NCBI GenBank assembly: GCA_030627405.1
Contig: DAOUSD010000026.1
Coordinates: forward strand, 1-11,319
Length of the DNA: 11,319 bases
Direction: 5' to 3'
Source of the DNA: Deltaproteobacteria bacterium
Lineage (GTDB): Bacteria; Desulfobacterota; Desulfobacteria; Desulfobacterales; ETH-SRB1
Shown here piece after piece: positions 6,519-11,319 of this stretch; position 1 is the stretch's first letter; every line of letters begins with the position of its first letter. Made by a program: the position numbers and the translations under genes. Below the pieces are notes generated by a model. The model made no database searches. It saw only the letters and a list, made by a program, of their open reading frames with translations, and was not told the origin of the DNA.

Positions 6519-7703
6519 TTACGATCTGTAGTCCGCATTAATCTTAACATAATCAACAGAAAAATCGCAGGTAAATACAGAGGCGCAGCCTTTGCCCATG
6601 TTCAAGTCAATAGATATGCTTAGCTCAGGCTTCATAAGAACCTTTGTCGCCTCAGATTCAATGGCCTTCCCGCATCCCATACCGTTTTTTACCATCAAAA
6701 CATCATCAAAAAATATATTTATCTTATCCTGGTCAAGAGGAACCTGCGCTCTTCCCGCCGCAGCAATAATCCTTCCCCAGTTGGCATCCTCGCCAAAAAG
6801 CGCTGTTTTAACAAGATTTGAATTTGCAACAGTGTTGGCTATTTTATGCGCATCATTATCCGATAAAGCACCCTTAACACATATCTCGACAAATTTTGTG
6901 GCCCCTTCACCATCTTTAACTATCTGTTTAGCAAGATCAATAAGCACATCATCCAGTAAATTCTGAAAATAATCCATATGTTCAGAGCTTTTAATAACTG
7001 CGCCTGAAAAACCATTTGCCATGATAATAACCGTATCGTTAGTGCTTGTATCACCATCTATGGTTATTCGGTTAAAAGATTGCCGAGCAGCTTTATCAAG
7101 AAGATTCTTAAGCAATTCATGGTCTGCATCAATATCCGTGCAGATAAAACATAACATGGTTGCCATGTCAGGACATATCATCCCGGAACCCTTAGTAACG
7201 CCGATTACTGTAAAGGTTTTACCGTCTATTTTACCCTGTTTTGACACACTCTTTGGGACAGTATCTGTTGTCATTATCGCTCTTGCAAGATCATAAAATC
7301 CTTCGGGTCTCAAAGAATCGATAAGGCCGGGAATCGCGCGCTGTATCTTATCAATCGGCAATGACTCTCCAATAACTCCTGTTGAACACACAAGAACCTG
7401 GTTTTCAGGAATTCCGAGGCCTGAGGCCGCAGATCTTGCCATGGTTTTTGCATCATCCAATCCTTTATCGCCTGTACAGCAATTAGCGTTTCCGCTGTTG
7501 ACTATTACTGCCTGACCAATACCGGATTTAATTCGCTCCATATCAAGCAATACCGGCGCAGCCTTAATCTTATTGCTGGTAAAGACCCCTGCAACTTTTG
7601 CAGGAATCTTTGAAAAAATAATGGCTAAATCCTTTTCACCAGCCTTTTTAAGGCCGGAAGCTACTCCTGCAGCCATAAATCCCGGACATATTAAATTTTC
7701 CAT
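6519..7703 (-). CDS. argJ: bifunctional glutamate N-acetyltransferase/ornithine acetyltransferase
   Basis: The enzyme moves the acetyl group from N-acetylornithine to glutamate, and in bifunctional versions also makes N-acetylglutamate from acetyl-CoA. It acts in cyclic arginine biosynthesis in the cytosol. The 394-residue protein has the self-cleavage site KGSGMICPDMATML, where the chain would split between A181 and T182 to give alpha and beta subunits with T182 as nucleophile. VNSGNANCCTG (68-78), STGVIGE (107-113), GDTSTNDT (217-224), DGEGATKFVE (264-273) and the classic end YVKINADYRS are also visible. The start is ATG at 7703, because a Shine-Dalgarno sequence lies just upstream and MENLICPGFMAAGVASG matches the family start. 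The open frame runs 44 codons further, but that part is made of repeat sequence. It is probably the first gene of a four-gene operon. Confidence 0.95.
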   Translation of the reverse strand: MENLICPGFMAAGVASGLKKAGEKDLAIIFSKIPAKVAGVFTSNKIKAAPVLLDMERIKSGIGQAVIVNSGNANCCTGDKGLDDAKTMARSAASGLGIPENQVLVCSTGVIGESLPIDKIQRAIPGLIDSLRPEGFYDLARAIMTTDTVPKSVSKQGKIDGKTFTVIGVTKGSGMICPDMATMLCFICTDIDADHELLKNLLDKAARQSFNRITIDGDTSTNDTVIIMANGFSGAVIKSSEHMDYFQNLLDDVLIDLAKQIVKDGEGATKFVEICVKGALSDNDAHKIANTVANSNLVKTALFGEDANWGRIIAAAGRAQVPLDQDKINIFFDDVLMVKNGMGCGKAIESEATKVLMKPELSISIDLNMGKGCASVFTCDFSVDYVKINADYRS

Positions 7704-7710
7704 ATATGAA

Positions 7711-7718
7711 ATTCCTCT
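7711..7718 (-). promoter_or_regulatory. ribosome binding site that fixes the argJ start
   Basis: On the minus strand AGAGGAAT lies 7 bases before the ATG at 7703. It supports that start over the longer upstream open frame, whose first codon (7835) lies inside the MITE-like element and has no such site. Confidence 0.75.
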
Positions 7719-7736
7719 AAAAACTTTCGAGCTATA

Positions 7737-7978
7737 TTCACCGCAAAGCCGCAGAGAACGCAAGAGATTAATCTTTTTATTGTTTTCCGTTGAGATGGAC
7801 GGAAAAACAACAAGCACAAGCCTTACGGCGTACAAACGAACGTCAGAGAATATTCGATGTTCTGGTATTCATAAGTATCGCGAAGCGATAGAGATCATTT
7901 CTTTTCTGCCCTCTCAGCAGAAAAGAAATAATATTTTCCCTTTGCGACCTCTGCGTCTTGAGCGAAGCGGGCGGTGAA
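7737..7978. repeat. ~242-bp structured MITE-like element with GCAGAG-rich ends
   Basis: The ends are the inverted repeat TTCACCGC (7737-7744) and GCGGTGAA (7971-7978). Next to them are inverted, imperfect copies of an ACGCAGAG-type sequence (7745-7766 and 7938-7960), the right one with extra bases at 7961-7970. Inside are three hairpins: TTTTCCGT/ACGGAAAA (7783-7790, 7799-7806), TATCGC/GCGATA with a GAA loop (7876-7890), and a perfect 13-bp stem (7897-7909, 7917-7929). There is no transposase gene, so if mobile it would depend on another element. Similar ACGCAGAG-type repeats are common between genes in many bacterial genomes, from memory. Confidence 0.6.
7897..7929. other. perfect 13-bp hairpin inside the MITE-like element
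   Basis: ATTTCTTTTCTGC (7897-7909) pairs perfectly with GCAGAAAAGAAAT (7917-7929) around the 7-base loop CCTCTCA. It is the strongest stem in the 7704-8125 gene-free stretch. Neither side has the T run needed for an intrinsic terminator. It may be a folding unit of the element or a small RNA structure. Confidence 0.7.
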
Positions 7979-7981
7979 AAA

Positions 7982-8009
7982 CTGATCCCTGACACCTGTT
8001 CCCTGTCAA
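7982..8009. repeat. heptamer-periodic array CTGNNNN x4
   Basis: Units CTGATCC (7982-7988), CTGACAC (7989-7995), CTGTTCC (7996-8002) and CTGTCAA (8003-8009) follow in a strict 7-bp phase. Only the CTG anchor is fixed. It begins three bases after the right end of the MITE-like element. Confidence 0.6.
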
Positions 8010-8116
8010 TTAGAGTTATAATAAACGCAAACTATCTCTTTTGACAATATATATTTCGCCGTTTGACTTCAATAGAGTTTTACTGTAATTTATTATCGTT
8101 AGCTAAATTTCAGGTT

Positions 8117-8123
8117 TAAGGAG
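8117..8123 (+). promoter_or_regulatory. Shine-Dalgarno sequence of the small selenoprotein gene
   Basis: TAAGGAG is a near-perfect Shine-Dalgarno match. It ends only two bases before the ATG at 8126 and eleven before an in-frame GTG at 8135, so either could be the true start. The result would be 64 or 61 residues, with the motifs unaffected. Confidence 0.7.
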
Positions 8124-8125
8124 TT

Positions 8126-8320
8126 ATGAAAAAAGTGGTAAAAAAACATTTTGCTAATTGCTTAACATGCGGTAAAGAACTGATCCTAAAAAAATCGTGA
8201 CGGCGCACCTACCTTTTCTGCAGGTCCTGCAGCTCAGAATATCCAATAAAAAAATTTGCTGACTCAATGGATGATGATTTTGAAGAACAGCTTGCCAACA
8301 TACGTTGTGACAGGTTATGA
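8126..8320 (+). CDS. predicted small selenoprotein with two CXXC motifs (TGA at codon 25 read as selenocysteine)
   Basis: Frame 2 from ATG 8126 meets a TGA at 8198-8200 and then stays open to a real TGA at 8318-8320. Read through, it gives 64 residues: a lysine-rich start, C12-L-T-C15, U25 followed by RR, C32-R-S-C35, an acidic stretch MDDDFEE at 48-54, and a last cysteine C61. Each half alone makes no sense, but together they make a zinc-ribbon or thiol-redox type layout with selenium midway between two CXXC pairs. A bacterial SECIS-like hairpin lies at the expected distance after the TGA. From memory, a family of dual-CXXC small (seleno)proteins exists in sulfate-reducing bacteria, with Sec or Cys versions, and its function is unknown. 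A strong Shine-Dalgarno sequence precedes the gene. No selA, selB or selC lies in the window. The alternative is a pseudogene with a nonsense mutation, which the SECIS makes less likely. Confidence 0.75.
8201..8237 (+). promoter_or_regulatory. bacterial SECIS-like hairpin downstream of the UGA
   Basis: CTGCAG (8218-8223) and CTGCAG (8227-8232) form a 6-bp stem around GTC. With the last pair open, the apical loop is GGTCC. The GCAGGTC apex closely resembles the E. coli fdhF SECIS, whose apex reads GCAGGUCUGC, and an unpaired T run precedes the stem. The loop G lies 22 bases after the UGA, against about 18 in fdhF, and within the range usual for SelB recognition. The stem is built from the codons for C32-R-S-C35. 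Confidence 0.7.
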
Positions 8321-8389
8321 ACTTAAACTTTTTTCAACGATCAATCGCCTGGAAACGGTCTTTCCGCTTGCAGTTCCCAGGAAGGTATA

Positions 8390-8539
8390 ATGAAAAAGCT
8401 GCTTCTTACATTTACGGGTTTTCAAGATCCATATTCGCTGGGGCTTGTTGGTGAAGACGAACAACCCGGCCCGATACTTTCACTTCTCAGAACAATAATT
8501 TTCCGCTATAAAATGAAACAAAGAACGCTGCTTAAATAA
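8390..8539 (+). pseudogene. decayed N-terminus of a CARF-type sigma-54 transcriptional regulator
   Basis: A 49-codon frame starts at ATG 8390 after a good ribosome binding site (GGAAGG 8380-8385). It reads LLLTFTGFQDPYSLGLVG then EQPGPILSLL, which matches, from memory, the N-termini of sigma-54-dependent activators with a CARF-like sensor domain. The next residues, TIIFRYKMKQRTLLK, look like the following strand and loop of that domain with a few residues lost. A TAA at 8537 ends it. The AAA+ and DNA-binding domains are absent, since truA begins 84 bases later. It may still be translated as a short peptide. The family assignment is from recognition only and should be treated as moderate. Confidence 0.5.
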
Positions 8540-8590
8540 CAGGTGATTAATAACTGATTCTATATGAAACACTTCGCAGGGGATTTTGTT

Positions 8591-8618
8591 TTTATAAAAA
8601 AACGATTGGCAATATAAT
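8591..8618 (+). promoter_or_regulatory. candidate truA promoter, possibly giving a leaderless mRNA
   Basis: TATAAT at 8613-8618 is a perfect -10 box, and TTTATA at 8591-8596 matches the -35 box at 4 of 6 positions with a 16-bp spacer. The ATG follows only five bases after the -10 box, so transcription would start at or within a base or two of the start codon. No Shine-Dalgarno sequence precedes the ATG, which fits. Confidence 0.5.
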
Positions 8619-8623
8619 CAACT

Positions 8624-9364
8624 ATGCCTAAAAACTTCAAAATTACAATAGAATATGACGGCAGGTCCTATCATGGCTGGCAGAGGCAGAAAAATCTGCG
8701 TACGATTCAGGGAGAAATTGAAAAAGCTTTAATGAGAATGACAGACAATAAAGTTAGCCTGACAGGCTCCGGCAGAACTGATGCCGGAGTCCACGCTTTT
8801 GGTCAGACAGCTAACTTTCATTGCGATACAAATTTGTTGCCTGAAGAATTCTATAGAGGGTTAAACAGCCTCCTGCAGGATGATATTATTATAAAGGAAT
8901 GTAAGGAGGTTGATGAAAAATTCCATGCCCGATATGATGTAAAAAGCAAAATTTACAGCTATCGGATATTAAATTGCCAGGCACCTGCTGCTATTGGCAG
9001 GCAGTATGCGTGGTTTATACGCAAAAAGCTTGATCTTAATGCGATGGAATCCGCTGTATCACACATTATAGGCGCACATGATTTTAAGGCATTTGAAGGA
9101 ACGGGAAGCCCAAGGTCACATACAATAAGAAATATTATTGATGCAAAAATTAAGGAAAAAAATGATCGATATCTTTACATTGAAATAGAAGCAAATGGTT
9201 TTTTAAAGCACATGGTGCGCAATATTGTTGGCACTCTTGTAGATGTAGGGCTTCGCAAAATCACACCTGACGACTTCAAACGAATACTTCTTTCCATGGA
9301 CCGAAATAAAGCCGGAGCTACAGCACCTCCGCACGGTCTGTTTTTAATGCACGTTAAATATTAA
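8624..9364 (+). CDS. truA: tRNA pseudouridine(38-40) synthase
   Basis: The enzyme makes pseudouridine at positions 38-40 of the tRNA anticodon arm and acts as a dimer in the cytosol. The 246-residue protein has the whole family pattern: KITIEYDGRSYHGWQRQ (6-22), the catalytic loop GSGRTDAGVHAFGQ with D53, the FHARYDVKSKIYSYRI segment in the middle (around 101-116), GAHDFKAFEGTG near 149-160, and KHMVRNIVGTLVDVG near 195-209. The length is normal for TruA. The start at ATG 8624 begins with the usual MPKNFKITIEYDG, and no earlier in-frame start is better. There is no Shine-Dalgarno sequence, but a -10 box lies just upstream. The gene stands alone, convergent with the ClC gene. Confidence 0.95.
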   Translation: MPKNFKITIEYDGRSYHGWQRQKNLRTIQGEIEKALMRMTDNKVSLTGSGRTDAGVHAFGQTANFHCDTNLLPEEFYRGLNSLLQDDIIIKECKEVDEKFHARYDVKSKIYSYRILNCQAPAAIGRQYAWFIRKKLDLNAMESAVSHIIGAHDFKAFEGTGSPRSHTIRNIIDAKIKEKNDRYLYIEIEANGFLKHMVRNIVGTLVDVGLRKITPDDFKRILLSMDRNKAGATAPPHGLFLMHVKY

Positions 9365-9437
9365 GCTAAGGGTTCACGGAACATTTAATCTCTCCCAAAT
9401 TTCTACTTTCCAATTTCAAGTTTCAAGCCGTGAACAA
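9365..9437. repeat. heptamer-periodic spacer closed by GTTCACGG/CCGTGAAC
   Basis: Between convergent genes, TTTCTAC (9400-9406), TTTCCAA (9407-9413), TTTCAAG (9414-9420) and TTTCAAG (9421-9427) run in 7-bp phase. GTTCACGG (9372-9379) and CCGTGAAC (9428-9435) form an 8-bp inverted repeat around them. The same GGTTCACGG word occurs at the dacB start (1401-1409). No standard terminator is seen for either gene, though this repeat may fold in RNA. Confidence 0.65.
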
Positions 9438-11270
9438 CTACCTATTTTTTTTCGCCTTATTCTTTATCTTCTGTACCTGCTCATTGTAAAAAGCAATTAC
9501 TTCTCTCCTGTTCAGCATTCCGACAAGAATACCGTGATCATCATCTTTAACCACAGGAAGGCTGTCTATATTTTTTATGGTAAACTTTCGAAGTACTGAG
9601 TTAAGATCTTCTGAAGCTGTAGCTACAATTATATCGGGTGTGGCAATATCCTGCATTACAACAAGCTGTTCGATTTCCTGCGAGAAGAGCACCTCCCTGA
9701 TATCAGTACTGGAAAATATTCCGACAAGTCTTTCATTTTGGTCCGTAACAGGAAAATAATGCTGCTTTGTTTTTGAAAAAAACTCCTTAAAATCCAAAAA
9801 AGGCATGTCCTGAGGAATCAGATTTACTTTTTTGACAAGGTGCATTAAATCCTTCACCTTAATTGTTTGCAAAATATCTACAAAAAAATCTCCTGCATGT
9901 GCCGGAGAATCTATCTTGCTTTTTACCTGCTTTTCATAAATAGTCCATTTTTGGGCTGCAAGATAAGACACAGAACAAACGAGAAGACTCGGCAAAAGCA
10001 GATGATAAGAATTGGTCATCTCGCTTACAAATATAATGGTTGAAATAGGAGTATTTGAAACAGCCGTAAAAAAGCCGGCCATACCTACAATTACAAAGGC
10101 TCCGGGCTGAGTTACGATCCCCGGCATAATTTGATTGAAAATTTTTCCAACCACACCGCCCACTGCTCCACCGATTACAATCGAAGGCCCGAAAACACCA
10201 CCGCTCCCTCCGGAACCAATAGAAAATGATGTTGTTAAAATTTTGCCGACCGCAAGAAAGAGCAAAAAAGGTATCGTCAGCTCATTATAAATCGCTTTCT
10301 GAGCAAAACCGTATCCAAAAGCCAAAGTTTGAGGCAAAAAGAAACCTATTATGCCTGTACAGAGTCCCCCGATAGCTGGTTTTATGTGATTTGGAATATT
10401 TAATGTTTTAAAAAAACTGATTATACTGTAAAATGATTTAATGTAAAAAATGCCCATACCTACAAGCACCAAAGCAAGAACTATATAAGGTCCTAGTTCC
10501 AGCGGATTGCAAAATTTAAAACTCGGTGAATCAAACAGAGACCCCCAGCCAAAAACAAGACAGAACACACAATAGGCAACAACTGAAGAAATCCCCGCAG
10601 GTATAATAACTTCCGGCTCAAGATCAGGATCTCTGTATAGAACTTCGGCAGCAAAAAGCGCTCCCGCCAGAGGTGCCCTGAAAATACTGCCTACACCAGC
10701 GCCCACTCCGGCAGCCATCATGATCCTGCGCTCTCTGTCGGAAAGTTTCAACTTTGTCGCAAGAAATGAACCAAATCCTGCTCCAATTTGAGCTATAGGA
10801 CCTTCTCTGCCTCCTGAGCCTCCTGTTGTAAGAGTAATGGCCGAAGCTATAGTTTTTATAATTGGAACCCTGCCTCGTATAAAACCACCTTTTCTATGGT
10901 AGGAATCAATAGCGGCATCTGTTCCATGCCCTTCTGCTTCAGGCGCAAAGGAATAAACGAGCCAGCCACTCAGAATTCCTCCAAAAGCAGGAAGAAAAAG
11001 CAGAATCCATCTATTAAAGGGCGTTGTTGTTGGTGACAGAGGATGATGCTCACCGACAGGGAGTGGAGGTCTATAACCGGCCATAAAATCCATAAAATAA
11101 TGAATTCCGAGCTGGCATAGATAATGAAAAATAATTGAGCCGAGACCCGCGATTAGGCCAATTGCTATAAAATAAAAAGTCCACTTGCCGGCAAGAGCTA
11201 TGCTGACAGATCTTTCTCTGCCGGCAATAGACTGAAAGATTTTTTTAAATCGATTAATAAATATAGCCAT
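9438..11270 (-). CDS. ClC-family chloride channel/transporter with two C-terminal CBS domains
   Basis: The 610-residue membrane protein moves chloride (or a related anion). The membrane part covers about residues 30-440. Filter motifs are G114-H-G-T-D118 in the place of GSGIP, G154-R-E-G-P158 with the gating glutamate E156, and G358-V-F-G-P362. Two CBS domains follow at about 470-530 and 543-600 and usually bind adenine nucleotides to regulate the pore. In LAGALFAAEVLYRD the position that is the inner proton glutamate in E. coli ClC-ec1 (E203) aligns with V210, as in eukaryotic ClC channels, so coupling to protons is uncertain. ATG at 11270 has no clear Shine-Dalgarno sequence and may be coupled to an upstream frame. 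The end is very basic (KIKNKAKKNR). It is convergent with truA. Confidence 0.93.
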   Translation of the reverse strand: MAIFINRFKKIFQSIAGRERSVSIALAGKWTFYFIAIGLIAGLGSIIFHYLCQLGIHYFMDFMAGYRPPLPVGEHHPLSPTTTPFNRWILLFLPAFGGILSGWLVYSFAPEAEGHGTDAAIDSYHRKGGFIRGRVPIIKTIASAITLTTGGSGGREGPIAQIGAGFGSFLATKLKLSDRERRIMMAAGVGAGVGSIFRAPLAGALFAAEVLYRDPDLEPEVIIPAGISSVVAYCVFCLVFGWGSLFDSPSFKFCNPLELGPYIVLALVLVGMGIFYIKSFYSIISFFKTLNIPNHIKPAIGGLCTGIIGFFLPQTLAFGYGFAQKAIYNELTIPFLLFLAVGKILTTSFSIGSGGSGGVFGPSIVIGGAVGGVVGKIFNQIMPGIVTQPGAFVIVGMAGFFTAVSNTPISTIIFVSEMTNSYHLLLPSLLVCSVSYLAAQKWTIYEKQVKSKIDSPAHAGDFFVDILQTIKVKDLMHLVKKVNLIPQDMPFLDFKEFFSKTKQHYFPVTDQNERLVGIFSSTDIREVLFSQEIEQLVVMQDIATPDIIVATASEDLNSVLRKFTIKNIDSLPVVKDDDHGILVGMLNRREVIAFYNEQVQKIKNKAKKNR

Positions 11271-11319
11271 TTGGTGACAGGGTTAAATCTTCAATCCCTT
11301 TTAATATGATATCGAACAA
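11254..11319 (-). CDS. possible C-terminal end of an upstream minus-strand gene, overlapping the ClC start
   Basis: From the window edge a minus-strand frame is open for 21 codons and ends with TAA at 11256-11254, reading LFDIILKGIEDLTLSPNGYIY. It has a protein-like composition and would overlap the first 17 bases of the ClC gene, a typical coupling arrangement. This would explain why the ClC start has no ribosome binding site. With so few codons it could be chance, and no family is recognisable. Confidence 0.3.
   Translation of the reverse strand: MFDIILKGIEDLTLSPNGYIY

Noticed and set aside
7704..7835. 44-codon N-terminal extension of the argJ frame
   Set aside because: It is translated from the MITE-like repeat. 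The Shine-Dalgarno sequence at 7711-7718 and the family-typical start MENLICPGFMAAGVASG fix the start at 7703.
7897..7929. intrinsic terminator
   Set aside because: The stem is perfect, but neither strand has a T run directly after it and the loop side is not GC-rich.
7573..7977. 134-codon plus-strand open frame
   Set aside because: It is antisense to the argJ start and then runs through the hairpins of the repeat element. It has no motif and no ribosome binding site.
8041..8096. sigma-70 promoter for the selenoprotein gene
   Set aside because: TTGACA (8041) and TATTAT (8091) are present but 44 bp apart. TTGACT (8063) is 22 bp from TATTAT. No pair has acceptable spacing, so none was called.
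8198..8200. TGA as a nonsense mutation making the small gene a pseudogene
   Set aside because: Less likely, because the frame is otherwise intact on both sides with both CXXC motifs, and a SECIS-like hairpin with a GCAGGTC apex lies at the right distance. It cannot be fully excluded without homologues.
8317..8454. 45-codon frame whose ATG overlaps the selenoprotein stop
   Set aside because: The ATGA overlap looks like coupling, but the translation is aromatic- and basic-rich without a motif, and it overlaps the better-supported regulator remnant in another frame.

Overview
The window looks like a piece of an anaerobic Desulfobacterota-type (deltaproteobacterial) chromosome. This is inferred, not proven. 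The clues are moderately AT-rich DNA, the remnant of a REP-associated tyrosine transposase, the start of a CARF-type sigma-54 regulator, many short intergenic repeats, and a small predicted selenoprotein of a kind I associate with sulfate reducers. There are no rRNA or tRNA genes and no CRISPR array.

Layout. Bases 1-75 are the 3' end of a rightward gene. A 12-bp minisatellite (92-152) separates it from dacB (penicillin-binding protein 4-type D-Ala-D-Ala carboxypeptidase, minus strand, 190-1407). A 312-bp spacer with two heptamer-periodic arrays leads to a very strong sigma-70-type promoter in nested palindromes. That promoter drives a plus-strand AAA ATPase/DUF4143 gene (1720-3051). Next comes a repeat island (3052-3362): an 18-bp tandem repeat, a long REP-like hairpin and the broken 5' end of a RAYT transposase gene.

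The minus strand from 7703 to 3363 carries a compact four-gene run with 5, 13 and 12 bp gaps: argJ (arginine biosynthesis), an RsuA/RluB-type rRNA pseudouridine synthase, a TviB/WbpO-type nucleotide-sugar dehydrogenase, and an Old Yellow Enzyme-family NADH:flavin oxidoreductase. The spacing suggests co-transcription although the functions are unrelated.

Upstream of argJ lies a ~240-bp structured, MITE-like element (7737-7978) followed by another heptamer-periodic array (7982-8009). Then comes the most interesting item: a 64-residue two-CXXC protein gene (8126-8320) with an in-frame TGA at codon 25 and a bacterial SECIS-like hairpin 18-35 nt after it. The codons of the second CXXC motif form the hairpin. 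A decayed 49-codon start of a CARF/sigma-54 regulator (8390-8539) follows, then truA (8624-9364), whose -10 box sits so close to the ATG that its mRNA may be leaderless. A 73-bp spacer of heptamer units separates truA from a convergent ClC-family chloride transporter or channel with two CBS domains (9438-11270). The end of another minus-strand reading frame may overlap the ClC start.

The genes are mostly housekeeping (cell wall, arginine, RNA modification, sugar nucleotide, chloride). The novelty lies in the small selenoprotein and in the unusually repeat-rich spacers.
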